Positions 43,416-54,756 of a DNA stretch of 64,000 nucleotides are shown piece after piece (position 1 is the stretch's first letter; each line of letters opens with the position of its first letter). Source of the DNA: Taeniopygia guttata (Eukaryota; Chordata; Aves; Passeriformes; Estrildidae); assembly GCF_048771995.1 (NCBI RefSeq), contig NC_133064.1:25337001-25401000 (forward strand). Direction: 5' to 3'. The notes under the pieces were generated by a model. The model saw nothing but the letters and a program-made list of their open reading frames with translations. It had not been told where the DNA came from and did no database searches. Made by a program: the position numbers and the translations under genes.

Positions 43416-44837
43416 CCTTGTACACTGGCAGGGATTCCGACAGGAACGTTTCGGGATCCGGGAGGCGGACCGCACCGCGGCCCGCCCCGCGGCTGGCTGT
43501 GCGGGCGCACCCTGCGCAGAGAGCGGTACCGCCAACACTGCCCGCCCCTCCCGAGGCAGCCGGGGTGCCTTTGCCACAGCTACCAGCTTCGGCACACTTG
43601 ACATTGCATGGACTGCACGGGGCGACCCCGGACTGGCGAGAGCCGCCGCCGCCCGCGGCTCAGCAGAACCCCCCCCCTTCCAAACTGCATTTGCGGGGGG
43701 GCCAGCGCTGCCCGCGGCGCCGGGCGCAGCGGGGGCGGGTGTCGCCCCCCCAACTCCTTTGCTGATGGAGCCTGCGCACCCGGTGATGCAGCCTTTGGTC
43801 CATCCCCTGGCACGCCCACCGCCACCCGCAGGAATTCCGACTCCCGCACTGGAGGCGCCACCCCTGCTGACGACGGACTTCACTGTCACTCCCACTGCTG
43901 CTCCGGCAGCAGCGTCTCCGCCCAACCTGGAACCACCGGCGTCACTCCCGGGAGGAACAGCCGCAGCCACGGCGCTGCCTCCTGCGTTGCGGCTGGAAGA
44001 GCCGCCACCGCTGCCGCCGACCTTAGGGTCGGTGGGAGAGCCGCCGCCGCCGCCGCCCCCGGCCCCGCCGGGAGATGCGGTCGCCGCGCCCGCCTCGCGA
44101 GACGCGGGGGAGGGCGCGCACAGTGCGCCGCGGCTCCGCCCTGTAATTCGGCGGCCAAGAGCCCCGTGTTGGACAATGAGTTCAGCCCATCGTCCCCTCC
44201 AGACTGTACCGAACTCTGCCCCTCCGAGGGGGAGCCGCCGGGGGGGGACACCGGCTTGGGCAGCAGCAGCACCACTGCTGCTGATCCCGGAGCTGGGACT
44301 GAGGGGAGTAGGGCCGCAAGTCAGGGAGCTGTGCAGCGATCGGTTTTATTCCGCAGCAGCACAGACACTCGGGGACAGGAGAGCAGCCCCTTGTATTGGG
44401 CGGGCGTGGGTGGTGCAGGGAGTCTCAGAGCCCGGGTGAAATCCTATATTCCCGGGGAAACAGCCGCTTCTCACACCCTACGCGTCCTGCTCTTGTGGTT
44501 TGCGGAGCGGGATGCCGAAGAGCTGTGGAAGAAACCATGGCTAGGCAGGGTGAGGGAAGGGCAGAAGCTCAGAGGAATTTCTAGGTTTCTCAGAGTCTGT
44601 TGGGGGCGTGCACTGATGTATGAGTTTGGGAGAGGTCATTCATTTATCAGTGGTCTTAGAGTGCCCCGGGGATCCCAGGTTCAGGGGCCCCAGGAAATAC
44701 CAAAGAGAGGCTGGGGGACTCTTGGCTCAGCAGAGAGTCTTGGCTCCCCCCGGCCGGGTTTGGGACACATGGCCTTGCCCACGGGGCCAGGTCCTCCGCC
44801 TTTCCCGGCGGTGCTGAGTCCTAGAGTCCACCGCTGG

Positions 44838-44841
<4 letters not shown>
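43416..44841 (+). other. P9 GC/proline-rich region
   Basis: About 1.4 kb, very GC-rich. Several overlapping frames are open on both strands (the longest, 43608-45017, 469 codons) because stop codons are rare in such composition. Reads as Pro/Ala-rich low-complexity sequence such as PPPLPPTLG. Corresponds to the proline-rich part of P4. I would not call a folded protein here. Confidence 0.5.
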
Positions 44842-44875
<34 letters not shown>

Positions 44876-45017
44876 GGAAAGAGCTGCGTGTTTTCACTTA
44901 CAGCTCAAAGTACTGGGAAGCCACGAATCAAACTCAGCCCAAGTGATTGAATTAAGGGCTGTGGCCATGGCATTTCAGAGATTTCATGGCATTTCAGAGG
45001 TTTCTCAAGTGTTGTGA
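44842..45017 (+). pseudogene. pol: P9 A-run and RNase H scrap
   Basis: About 31 A, then LQLKVLGSHESNSAQVIELRAVAMAFQRF-type sequence, the RNase H helix with the catalytic Glu (E-L-R-A-V-A-M). It stops at 45015. P4 has the same A-run to RNase H join. Confidence 0.7.
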
Positions 45018-45608
45018 ATTTGGTCCTATTTGGTCCTTTCTGAATTGGTTCAGTTTCACTCAATTGTTTTGAAAGCCTTGAGGATGTAGTTTGGACCTAA
45101 GTTTGATTTCATCACTCAAGCTGTCCATTGAGGACATGATTGCATAGGCAAAGCCTTGCATGGTTTTTCTATTAAGTGCACACACCTTGCAAAAGTAATT
45201 CTGATGAAGGCCAATCAAGGCAACCAGCTGCACGTTAGTGGCTGGGACAGATCCCAGAGGCCTAATGGCTTTGCAGCTCTGGAAAAGAGATGTTACTCAT
45301 TTTGTCAAATTCAAATTTGGCTGATTTGGGTATGTGCACGTGTTGTAAATACCTTCTTTTCTGTCAGGTCATACACTGGGAAATGGGCTTTGAGAAGTTG
45401 GACTGTCAGTCCGTTGACAGTCTGACAGTGAGTTGTTACTATCTTAGAGTTGGTAACTGATTCCTTGAAAATTATAAGCTTGGAATCTCTTTCACTGTTC
45501 TGAGCCAACATCCAACGGGGGTTTTGAATTATCAACTAGTGAACCTCGGAGTCGTGTTTGTTCTCTTCTTTGCAAGGTGTTCTGACAAACACAGCCTCCT
45601 TCTTTAAA
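45018..45608 (+). other. P9 3' unassigned region
   Basis: About 590 bases between the RNase H scrap and the polypurine tract. No TM, SU or integrase motif visible. A short inverted pair (CTGTCAGTCCGTTGACAGTC) lies at about 45403. Confidence 0.35.
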
Positions 45609-45622
45609 CAAAAAGGGGGAAA

Positions 45623-45925
45623 TGTGGGTCTCAGGTTCAGTCAAAGAAAGAAACTGAGAGTTTCTAGCCAGGCAAAAGCCTGGGAAAGAGCTGGGAAATA
45701 ATGTAAATAATTCTTTATCTCTCTTGTTCTCACATTGTTTATAGTTAAGTTCTATCACTGTGCGTCAAGCACTCTGAACCAATGTTGTAGGTTGTTTTCA
45801 CTTTAGGACCAATGGATTTAACCTTTGCGAAGCTCTGTATAAAAGAGCAGTGTATTTTGAATAAATCAGAGTTTCACTCTCACTGCCTTTTGAATCAGTC
45901 TTCTCATTCCCGTCCTGCCTCAACA
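45623..45925 (+). repeat. P9 3' LTR
   Basis: 303 bp, directly after AAAAAGGGGGAAA. Same TATA and AATAAA arrangement as the 5' LTR. Confidence 0.9.
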
Positions 45926-47778
45926 GCGACACTCCCCAATACTCAGAAGCTATTAGAAGCTGAGTGGAAGACTGTAGTAAATCAAAAAAAGGGACCATAT
46001 TTTGAATGCAGACAAATCCATATGATGAGGAGGTAATAAGACCCTATTCTGCAAGTGAAATTAAAAAGTGCTGGCTCTCTAAGAAACAATAAAGAACCAC
46101 AATATTAGAAAAGAGGGTGACAGATAATTTTGTGATAACGAGGTAAGGAGGCAAGACCAGATTAACCACTGTACTTGCCACCAAGATCATATTTAAATCC
46201 TGTGGGCATCAATCCCATCAGGCATGGAAGGTGGTGGTACACGTTATACTGGGCTCCTAATACTCTGTGTAAGTCTTCTCCCCCTTGGGAATATAGATGA
46301 TTCATGTGCCCGATGCTACAGACCACTGTACCATGGAAAACCCCAAGGTTCTTATTTTAGTTTTCATACCTCCCTCTGCTACCACTGTTATAATTCATCC
46401 AAAGTAGACATCTGCCTACAAAATGGCCGAATGTATGGGGTTACGAAAATTCTGGGGTCAAAACACGATGCCCACATGGAGACAAGTGGGTTTGCTTCTT
46501 CATGAGTAAGACTCGAAAATGGAAAAAGGAACAAGATTTGATACGAGATTTGGTACAAGAACAAATCATAGGTAAGCAAAGAAAGCAGATAGAGCAGTCC
46601 AACCCAGAGCCAACTCCATGTGGAGATTTCTATGCAAAGCTCAAACAAATAGAAAATGAGATAGAAATCCCAAGGTTAAGGAAGAATTTGTTTGTAGGTC
46701 TGGGAGAAAGGATCAACAAAGAACTGAATGTTACCAACTGCTGGGCATGTGGTGGGGGCTTTAATGTCTGAAGAGTGGCCATGGAAAAATAGTAGCCTAG
46801 GCCCGGTCGAACTCCTTAAATGGAATAGAACCAACATGAAAGGAGAAAACCGACCAGAGGGGTGGATATTAAGCTCAGAAATAATAAGAGAGGAGTGCCT
46901 CTGGCATTTGGGAAAAGAATTATTGTATAACATAGGACAAACTTCCTGTAAAAGATATAAAGTTTAAAATGGAACTTCCACATGGTGGATTCCTGAAAAA
47001 CCAACACAATATTGGACCCAAGAGAAGAAAAAGAATTGTAAATATGAAAAAGATATTAAAATTTTCCTGTGTAATGACCCTAGAAGAAGCCCCTGTTATG
47101 GGATCCCTGAAATAACTAAATTCTAGGAAAATGTGATTAACCATTTGTGGGAAGAGGGCTTATCCAAAACTTCCTCCCCTATGGACAGGAAGTTGTACTC
47201 TAGAATCATACAACCAGGATTTTTCCTGCTACCAAATCAAAATGGGGACAAATTGGCAATACCAGTCTATGATGCCTTAAAAAGAGACAAAAGAGAATTA
47301 ATCAGAGAAATTTGTGGATATCAAAAGTGGGGTAAGGAGGAGTGGCCTCCTGAACGAATAATACAGTTTAGCTACCTGGGCACAGGATGGGAGTTGGGGA
47401 TATTGTACTCCTATATATATGCTAAACCACATCATTAGACTCCAAACAGTTGTAAAAATCATAAGTAATGAAAAAGCTTGGGCCATGGAATTAATAGTCA
47501 GCCAACAAAGGCAAACCAGAGCCGCAGTGTATCAAAATTGGTTAGAATTAGACTATTTGTTAGCAGAAGAAGGAGGGGTTTGTGGAAAGTTTAACACATC
47601 TGATTGTTGCCTACAAATTGATGATAATGGCGATGCAGTTTTGGATATAGCCAAAAACATCCGGAAAATAGCCCATGTACCAGTCCAAAAGTGGGAATCT
47701 ATAATGAATAAAGGATGGTGGGAAGACTATTTTGGAATATCCTGGTGGAAAAAAAGTGGGGTTTATAATGCAATGTAG
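45926..47778 (+). pseudogene. env: P10: orphan gamma-type env
   Basis: From 46224: hydrophobic start (GLLILCVSLLPLG), then Cys-rich SU (CARCYRPLY, CYHCYNS). Further SU pieces at 46502-46771 and 47133-47438. TM part 47419-47778: AVYQNWLELDYLLAEEGG, then the immunosuppressive-domain and Cys region with C-x7-CC (CGKFNTSDCC), and a helical stretch to VPVQKWES. The membrane anchor is not seen before the stop at 47776. No gag, pol or LTR of its own adjoins; P9 lies to the left. Confidence 0.75.
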
Positions 47779-48097
47779 AATAACAATTTTTTTTCATCCA
47801 TGTTTAATTCCATGTCTTATCCGATTAATTGCTTATGTAGTTCAAAATATGCAGCTAATAACAATGTCCACCAATCACAAATCAGTGATTTACTAAAATA
47901 TGAATATCGATCTAGTATCAATATCCAACTGAGACAGACAAAAACTCTCTAACAGTTTAAAGTTAGAAAGTGTATGTTTATTGTGACAGCCAGGCAGTAC
48001 ATGGGATAATTCCCTAGTGAGCACTGCAAAAATCACAGGTATTACAAAGCCTTTTTATTTACAGAAGTCTTGAATACATGAAATATGAATGTATATT
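47779..48097 (-). repeat. L9 left part: minus-strand LTR split by P11
   Basis: Reverse complement carries AATAAA twice (around 47977 and 48055) and continues into 54124-54300 once P11 and its TATATT duplication are removed, so P11 sits inside an older minus-strand LTR. The limits of L9 are not determined. Confidence 0.5.
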
Positions 48098-48505
48098 TGT
48101 TGCAGCATTTCTGAGAGACAGAGGTCACGATTTATGTTTGGAATGAGATTTGAGCTACTCCAGTCTAGGCCTCAGATTTGGGCCTTGTGAGGCCTTCCAG
48201 CCTCTGACGCAGTTAGAAATTAAGAGCTTGTGGTGCAGTTAGAAATTGTATTAAGGTGTGATGGGGAGCGCTGGGCTGTCTGGGTGTGAAGTAGTATAGG
48301 TTTACAGTGTAAGGTTTGGGCCACCTTAAGACAAAGATAAGCAATGTTAGCTTGCCAGAGTGCCTTTGTAAACTGTAAACTATGTAGAAGTGTATATAAA
48401 CTGCCATCTTCTCTTGAATAAACGGAGAACGTTGCATTAATCATATTGGTTGTATGTGCATTCTGTCCTGTACAGTTTTCCCGTTTTATGAGGTCCCTGG
48501 CTTTT
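48098..48505 (+). repeat. P11 5' LTR
   Basis: TGTTGCAGCATTTCTG...CCCTGGCTTT. Promoter-like TATATAAAC at about 48392 and GAATAAACGG at about 48416, close together as in L19 and P9. About 408 bp; the end is ambiguous by one or two T. Confidence 0.88.
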
Positions 48506-48507
48506 TG

Positions 48508-48526
48508 TGGCGCCCGAACCAGGGAC
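48508..48526 (+). other. P11 PBS, tRNA-Lys3-like
   Basis: TGGCGCCCGAACCAGGGAC is the Lys3 PBS with one inserted C. Confidence 0.85.
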
Positions 48527-48890
48527 CCAGGATGCTCCGGAAAGCTCCCAAATTATTTTTAGGGTAACGGGGAGCTGAGTTTGAGTCGCACGATGAAAAT
48601 CAGGTCCACATCGCTTTATAGCAACGTGGCTGGGATCCTAAATTCGCTTTTGCGAGCGAGGATCAGGTGAATGGAGCAAAAAATCCAGGATCTCCAAATC
48701 GTGCTGTTCACGACGGGAGAAAAAGGCTTTTCGCATGGCTGTTTGGTTGCAGGAGCCCGCTGGAGCAGAGAAAAACACCCTGGTGTTCACGAGAAGCCCG
48801 AACGACGGGTGTGGACGGAGCCAGGGCCGGGGAGCTGGAGCGGGAGTGCCGCCTCGCCGAAGAAAAGCGAGGAAAAGCAAGCCGCGGAGG

Positions 48891-48904
48891 TTGGAGGTAA
48901 GCGG
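48891..48904 (+). promoter_or_regulatory. P11 splice donor
   Basis: GGAG|GTAAGCGG, 33 nt before the gag ATG; conserved in P1. Pairs with the acceptor at 52598. Confidence 0.55.
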
Positions 48905-48929
48905 CGGAGAGAGAGGGTGAAAGTTCACC

Positions 48930-50873
48930 ATGGATGGGGATCTGCATGCTTCCGTGCGGCTTCTCTTTCATATTCTCTCAAAGAGAGCTGAAAAAGTTAA
49001 AGAAGCCGATTTAGAACAGTTGGTTCTGTGGGCAAGGAACAAAGGCAAGCTGCAAAAGCCTTCGCTGATTTTTAGTGAAGCTGAATGGCAAGAGCTGGGG
49101 CAGTTGCTTTGGGACGCAGTGATAGAGGGCGGAAAAGACAAGAAAATAGTACTGGAGTTCGGAGGCATTTGGAAAAAGGTTTTACATACCCTGCAAAGCA
49201 TGGCCGCGGAGAAAAAAGCCGCAGAAGCCGCGATTCAGGAGTTTGAGCGAGCCACATCAGAACAGACAGGAGTCCAGAAGCCATCTCGGGTTGAAAAATT
49301 CTTTCGTGTTTGTAACATGCAGCCAGTGCGAGGGCAGCAGGCTCCAATCAGTCTCTCTATAAAATAATTTTGTCGCTCGTATAGAGGCGAGCGCGGGGCC
49401 AACCGGCACGGGGCTGGCCGGCGCGAGACTGAGGGAAGCGCGGGTGAGGCAGGGGCGGAAGTGTGCCCGCAGACAGCGGATGTTAACACCTCGGCGGTTC
49501 CGCGGAGTGAGGCGAACCCGGAAGTGGCCCTGCCGGGTCCCTCGGGAGGCGGGGTGACACCTGAGGAGACAGGCGGAGTTGGTGACGAAACGGGGCTGAG
49601 TCAGGAGGAGGAACACAGGGGCGGAGATCAAGGCAGAGACCAAGGCGGAGACGGGAGTGAGGCGGCGCCGGCCCCTCACCCCCCCGCAGACACGGCAGTA
49701 ACGGAGGCGGCAGCCGCGGCGGCGGCGCGCGTGCGCAGAGGCGCGACACGGCGGTACTCGGCGGCGGCGAAAACCTCAGCACGGCTCGGGGGGGCTGAGC
49801 ACAGCCACGATAGCGGGATGGCAGAAGCAGCTACCCAGCAGTGCAGACCCCCGACCCAGGCAGCCACCACCCCACCACAGTAGCGCTGCGTCGCCCCTTT
49901 CCACCAAGCTCCGATTCTGATGACTCAGAGCCAGACCCTCCTGCTGTCAATTGTAGCAGGAAGAAGCGATCACAAAATAAGATACACAGACCAAATATGT
50001 TACAGCAAAAAAATAGCCCACCTTGCCACCCTTTCAAATCGTCAGGTTCAACCAGTGGAACCTTCCACTGAGCAGCAATTTTTTATTGCCAGCTGTTTTA
50101 AAAAATCCATTGCAGTCATGGTGGGCGTCAGTGGTGAAGGATGCTATATTAGATGGTGACTGGAAGGCTGTCAGTTTCCTGGCTTGTCCTGTCATAGTGT
50201 CTAATGGGAATGCCATCTGGGAGCCCCATGAGTGGAAGATTCTACAATCAGCTAAGCAGACAGTCACTACTTATGAGATCAGGTCAGAAGCAGCCAGAAA
50301 CATCATTCAATATATATTTACAGCAGATGTGCTTTGTCCCGCTGATTCATCTAATATTGCCTCTCTGCTGCTGACACCCTCACAGTTCCTCATGTTTGAA
50401 AGGGAATGGAGACGTTTAGCAGTTGATGAGGTCAACAGACATACAGTTGTTGGAGATCCTTTCCATGGAGTCCAGCCAGATATGTTGACTGGGCATGGAC
50501 AATATGCAACTAACAAAGTGCAACTTACCTATCCCACTGAAATACATCAATTGTCACAGCAGCTGGCCCTTCAAGCTTTGCAACATCAGCATCCTATGCG
50601 ACCATAAAGCAAGGAGCCACCGAACCATATGGGCAATTTATTGATAGGCTGGCAGCTGCTTTGAAAGATAATCCCGATGTGCCACCAGACATTCAGGAAC
50701 ATTTATTCCGCTCACTTGCTTTTGAGAATGCTAACTCACACACAAAAACCGTCTTAGCTACCCTTCCTCAAGGCTGTCCAGTTGACGAAATGCTTGTCAG
50801 AACCACACATGCTGAACAGAACGGCCAAACTGCAGCGTTCCCAGTCGCAAACCAAGATGCAATGCAACAGTAA
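48930..50873 (+). pseudogene. gag: P11 gag (MA-linker-CA), several breaks
   Basis: MA 48930-49367 (MDGDLHASVRLLFHIL) stops at 49365. The linker continues in the same frame (49461-49883), with alanine runs. A frameshift leads to CA at 50023-50607 (IWEPHEWKILQSAK). The last CA part with the major homology region (KQGATEPYGQFIDRL, about 50609) and LPQGCPVDEML runs to 50873. Ends in NDTRRQKT with no zinc knuckle, as in P1. More decayed than P1 gag. Confidence 0.85.
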
Positions 50874-50934
50874 GGACACATCATTGCAGCTGCTTCATTA
50901 AGTAACGACACAAGGAGACAGAAAACGTAAGGGA

Positions 50935-52560
50935 AGGTACAGCATTACCGAGTGTTCTCCAAGATACAAAGAAGGATGAACATTATGTGAATCAATGTTA
51001 TTTCAAACACGATATAGATGAAAATCACTGTATAAAGATAGAAGTATTAGTAATGATTTAACTACCAAAAATGTCTTTGAAAACAAACATTTGAGAAATA
51101 TCAATCAGATGGAATGTTGGTATTGAGTTTATTATATTTTTGGGGGTTTTCATAGATAATAATTCAAATAATGATGATTTTTAAGTTATATAGATAATAA
51201 GATAAATAGTGATTATTGTTAAGATTTTGTAGGTAATGATAAGTAGTGATTGTTACTAATGTTATATGAGTGCTTTAAAAGGATTGCCTTAAACTATTTT
51301 AAACATTTCTCGTTGATAAGCTGATCATATAATGTGAGTTGTCTGATTTTTGTGATAAGAATTATTATTAAGGTATTAAGGTATTGAGGTATTGTTATGG
51401 TATTTACAGTCAGTTTTCGTATGTTTTATTGTCTCCTTAGGTGATTGATTACAAGATGTTTTTTCAGGCTCCTGTGTTTTTGATTTTTTAACTACTCGTG
51501 TTTTCTTTATCCAATCTGTATGCAGCTGCAGTTCATCTTCTTTTACAAATTCATTGTCCAAATTTTGGTTCAAGATTTCAGATTTCAAATTTTTAGATTT
51601 CTGAAGAAAGGGTTTGTTGTATTTAGAGAATTTTTGTTTTGAAGGCAATTTTAGACAGGTTTAATTATTTGATGGTTTGATAAATTTTTTATCATAGGGT
51701 TTTTACTCATAACTGTTATTCTTAAGACTTTTGTTTTATAATGTGTTAAAGCATATCCTCCAATTAGAGTTTGAGCTCTGGCCAAGCTCTGGCTCTACTT
51801 GGTTGTTGTGATTGACCCAGGAGTTTTCTGCATCAAAAAGTATTCAAGTCCTTTTGGCTTGACAATTAGACCGTATAGGACAGCTGAGCCTCAAAGGGAG
51901 TTTTGGAAGGACATGATCTGGACATGTTTTATCCAAATCTCTGTTGTTTTAAGGATTGTCAGCTGCTGCAGACTCTGGGATGAAAATTTGATAGTGTAGC
52001 ACTTGGTAACTGTGATTTTATATGTCATATTAATTGTGTATTATCTGATTGATTTTTATTTGTTGTTACTTTCTTTACTATATACATTGTTCTGTTCTTG
52101 ATGTTTTTCATGTTTGTAACAAAGATGTTGATATCTCCATTTCTTCATGCAATGTTAGAGAACAGAACTGAGAAAGAACTCTCCAGTCCCTGTGGGGGGT
52201 GTTGGGTTTGTTTGTGTTTTAACAGGTGCAGAATCTGGATGGATTTCAGTGAAGAATGTGGAACTTATCAATTGCAAGAGAGCACTGATCTCGCCACAAG
52301 TGGAAGCAGAAGATGCACAGAAGATGTGAATTGTGCAAAGACTTGTTTTTCACCCACAGAAGATCTTGGACTTTGGGTTTCTTCATAGATGTCGGAATTA
52401 GGGATGTTATAGGATTTAGTTACTGAGTTTTAATTGGTTTTAGTAGGGCTTGTAATTCTTCTGTTCAATTTGCCATTGTTTTTCAATGGCAAAAGAAAAA
52501 GAGGGAAAATAAGTTAGATAATCATAAACATAACATTAAGTTTATCATAAGTTATAGTTT
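50935..52560 (+). other. P11 gag-env interval, pol deletion scar
   Basis: AT-rich, collinear with 1-1851 of P1. Holds the integrase-tail remnant at 52140-52300 and polypyrimidine/AG sites. No protease, RT or RNase H motif. Confidence 0.6.
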
Positions 52561-52573
52561 ATGTTTAGAATTA

Positions 52574-52600
52574 AGTTTGTTTCTTTCATCTTAAACAGGG
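52574..52600 (+). promoter_or_regulatory. P11 candidate env splice acceptor
   Basis: GTTTCTTTCATCTTAAACAG|G places an acceptor 22 nt before the env ATG at 52621. Another good site (GTTTGTTTGTGTTTTAACAG) lies at about 52225. Confidence 0.5.
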
Positions 52601-52620
52601 CATTCAAGAACCTGAGAAAT

Positions 52621-53764
52621 ATGTGGTGGGTCTCAATGTTTCTATTAAGTAATGTTTTAGTTATTGAAGTATCTGGAATCCTTGACATTGACAAGAGAGA
52701 AAATATGTGGATCACTTGGGCCAAACAAACTAGGCAAGATTCATTCTGTCTGTCGTTAGCCACCCCATCTAACCCTTTTCGTACTTGTTTAATTAGAGTC
52801 TCGTTGGGTCCCATGGCAGAGTTCAAAACTTGGACCCGAGCTCAAATAAATCCAAATAGCACACTGGGAGCGCAAGCTGTTGCATTTGTGCAAAACTTTA
52901 AATTTACTGATGCCAATCTTCAAAAATTTGATATTTTGGGTTCTGTCCCAGGAAATTACTGTTTGATATTTGGACCTTATGCTACCAAACCAACTCAAGA
53001 AAAAAGATGGTTAACAGATGACAACACTTGGTTGTCTCCCAGATCACCATTGTATTACAACTATTCAGAATATTGTAACAATCGGACTCAATCTGTGACA
53101 CCGTCAAGAGGTGGTGCAGGAAAACTGCCCCCAGGAACCTTCCTCATCTGTGGGGACCGAGCCTGGTCGGCAGTCCCTCAAAATGCTAGGGGAGGCCCAT
53201 GTTATATCGGTAGGTTGATGCTTTTTGCTCCCACCATACATATCGAAAGCTCTCCAACAATTGAGAACTCTAGCCTGCTGGACAGGAAAACAAATTAATA
53301 TGACATCTAAAATGTTAAGTGAGCTTGCCACTGATATAGGTAGTACCTGTCATGCAGTTCTTCAAAACAGAGCTGCCGTTGATTTCCTTCTTTTAGCACA
53401 AGGACATGGGTGTGAAGAATTTGAAGGCATGTGTTGCATGAATTTGTCTGACCATTCTCAATCGATTTATAAACAGTTAACGCAATTGAAAGACAATATG
53501 AAAAAACTTACAGTAATAGGCACTCCATTTGATAACTGGCTCAATTCTTTAGGTTTTGCTGGCTGGATCAAAGACTTAATTCATTTTGGTATTGTACTTC
53601 TTCTTATCTTTATAATTATTTTGATTTTTATATCGTGTTTATTACAGTGTATGCAAAAAATAGTTCATCGTGCCTTCACGTCAGCCTGGGTAGCTCAAAA
53701 AGAAAAAGAGGGAATTGTTGCAGCATTTCTGAGAGACAGAGGTCACGATTTATGTTTGGAATGA
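52621..53764 (+). pseudogene. env: P11 env, frameshifted, no visible cleavage site
   Basis: Starts MWWVSMFLLSNVLVI (signal-like). SU has QDSFCLSLATPSNPFRTC, a layout I associate with avian env proteins, and GGPCYIGRL near its end. Around 53215-53300 it shifts frame and passes almost directly to TM sequence (ALQQLRTLACWTGKQ). No R-x-x-R cleavage motif or fusion-peptide-like segment is seen. TM then has LQNRAAVDFLLLAQGHG, C-x6-CC (CEEFEGMCC), a membrane helix (IVLLLIFIIILIFISCLL) and a tail overlapping the LTR start. Confidence 0.8.
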
Positions 53765-54123
53765 GATTTGAGCTACTCCAGTCTAGGCCTCAGATTTGGG
53801 CCTTGCGAGGCCTTCCAGCCTCTGATGCAGTTGGAAATTAAGAGCTTGTGGCGCAGTTAGAAATTGTATTAAGGTGTGATGGGGAGCACTGGGCTGTCTG
53901 GGTGTGAAGTAGTATAGGTTTATCGTGTAAGGTTTGGGCCACCTTAAGACAAAGATAAGCAATGTTAGCTTGCCAGAGTGCCTTTGTAAACTGTAAACTA
54001 TGTAGAAGTGTATATAAACTGCCATCTTCTCTTGAATAAACGGAGAACGTTGCATTAATCATATTGGTTGTATGTGCGTTCTGTCCTGTCCAGTTTTCCC
54101 GTTTTATGAGGTCCCTGGCTTTT
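53716..54123 (+). repeat. P11 3' LTR
   Basis: Same start and end as the 5' LTR. The purine-rich AAAAAGAGGGAAT just before it, inside the env frame, is the polypurine tract. Confidence 0.88.
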
Positions 54124-54756
54124 TATATTTTTATCCCTGTCACTTCCTCTGCTCTGCTTCATATGCTAATTGGCAAAAAGGCTATTAAGCATGCGTAGTT
54201 CTGTTCCCTGAAATGCGTCAGGGGTCCATTTTGGGGAGGGGTCTCCAAAATGAAGAAGTAAAATAAGTCTTCCTCGTTCTGACCTTTCTACCTTTTCCAT
54301 GCATATGTGACAAATGAATCCTGTAGTTTTCCTGTATACAATAGATTCTTCAAGTATGGGAAGTCTGCAACTGTTTTGTGTCCCTGAAATCTGTTTATCA
54401 CATTCTGTTTCTCATTATAAGGACAGCTACCCAAACATAAAGTTGACAAGCAATGAGTTAATGGATCCAGCTACTGTTAACTATGAACAAAGCCTATTTA
54501 TCTACTTCCACTAATCCAGCAACATCTAATTTAACTATCATCTTAACTTTCCTAAAATTCTTAATTCTTCAAAATTAATGTCTCATCAGGAACCTCATGA
54601 GAAATGCAGAAAATTATAGTTTTAAAGAAATCAAAAGATGGCAAGAACATAAAGAAGGCACTTAAGATCTATGAAAGGTATCAGTGTGCTGAGAGCACAA
54701 AGGTTCAAAAACTGTAGCTCAAGTCAAATGAAGTAAGAAAAGAAGAGGGGGAAAAT
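54124..54756. other. Right part of L9, then unassigned sequence ending in a polypurine tract
   Basis: 54124-54300 continues L9 (minus). From 54300 there is no clear protein. 54735-54756 (AAGAAAAGAAGAGGGGGAAAA) is a polypurine tract directly before L10, so this is probably the decayed 3' end of an ERVL-type element. Confidence 0.45.

Larger units (their letters stand above)
42462..45925 (+). mobile_element. P9: deleted class II provirus, related to P4
   Basis: LTRs 42462-42764 and 45623-45925, both 303 bp, TG...CA, about six differences by hand. Trp-like PBS at 42773, MA start at 43154, GC/proline-rich region, A-run of about 31, RNase H scrap, about 600 unassigned bases, polypurine tract (AAAAAGGGGGAAA) and LTR. 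No CA, NC, RT core, integrase or env seen. No TSD found (left GGTGCTCCCC, right GCGACACTCC). Confidence 0.82.
48098..54123 (+). mobile_element. P11: K-like gag-env provirus without pol, 6-bp TSD
   Basis: LTRs 48098-48505 and 53716-54123, about nine differences by hand. TATATT at 48092-48097 and 54124-54129. Order: LTR, Lys3-like PBS (48508), splice donor (48896), gag lacking NC, a 1.6-kb stretch with only an integrase tail, splice acceptor (52598), env, LTR. Sister of P1 with the same deletion. Confidence 0.9.

Noticed and set aside
43608..45017. 469-codon open frame across the P9 GC-rich region
   Set aside because: Several overlapping frames on both strands are open here because GC-rich sequence has few stops. 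The frame runs through a poly-Lys A-run into RNase H, so only the ends have family support.
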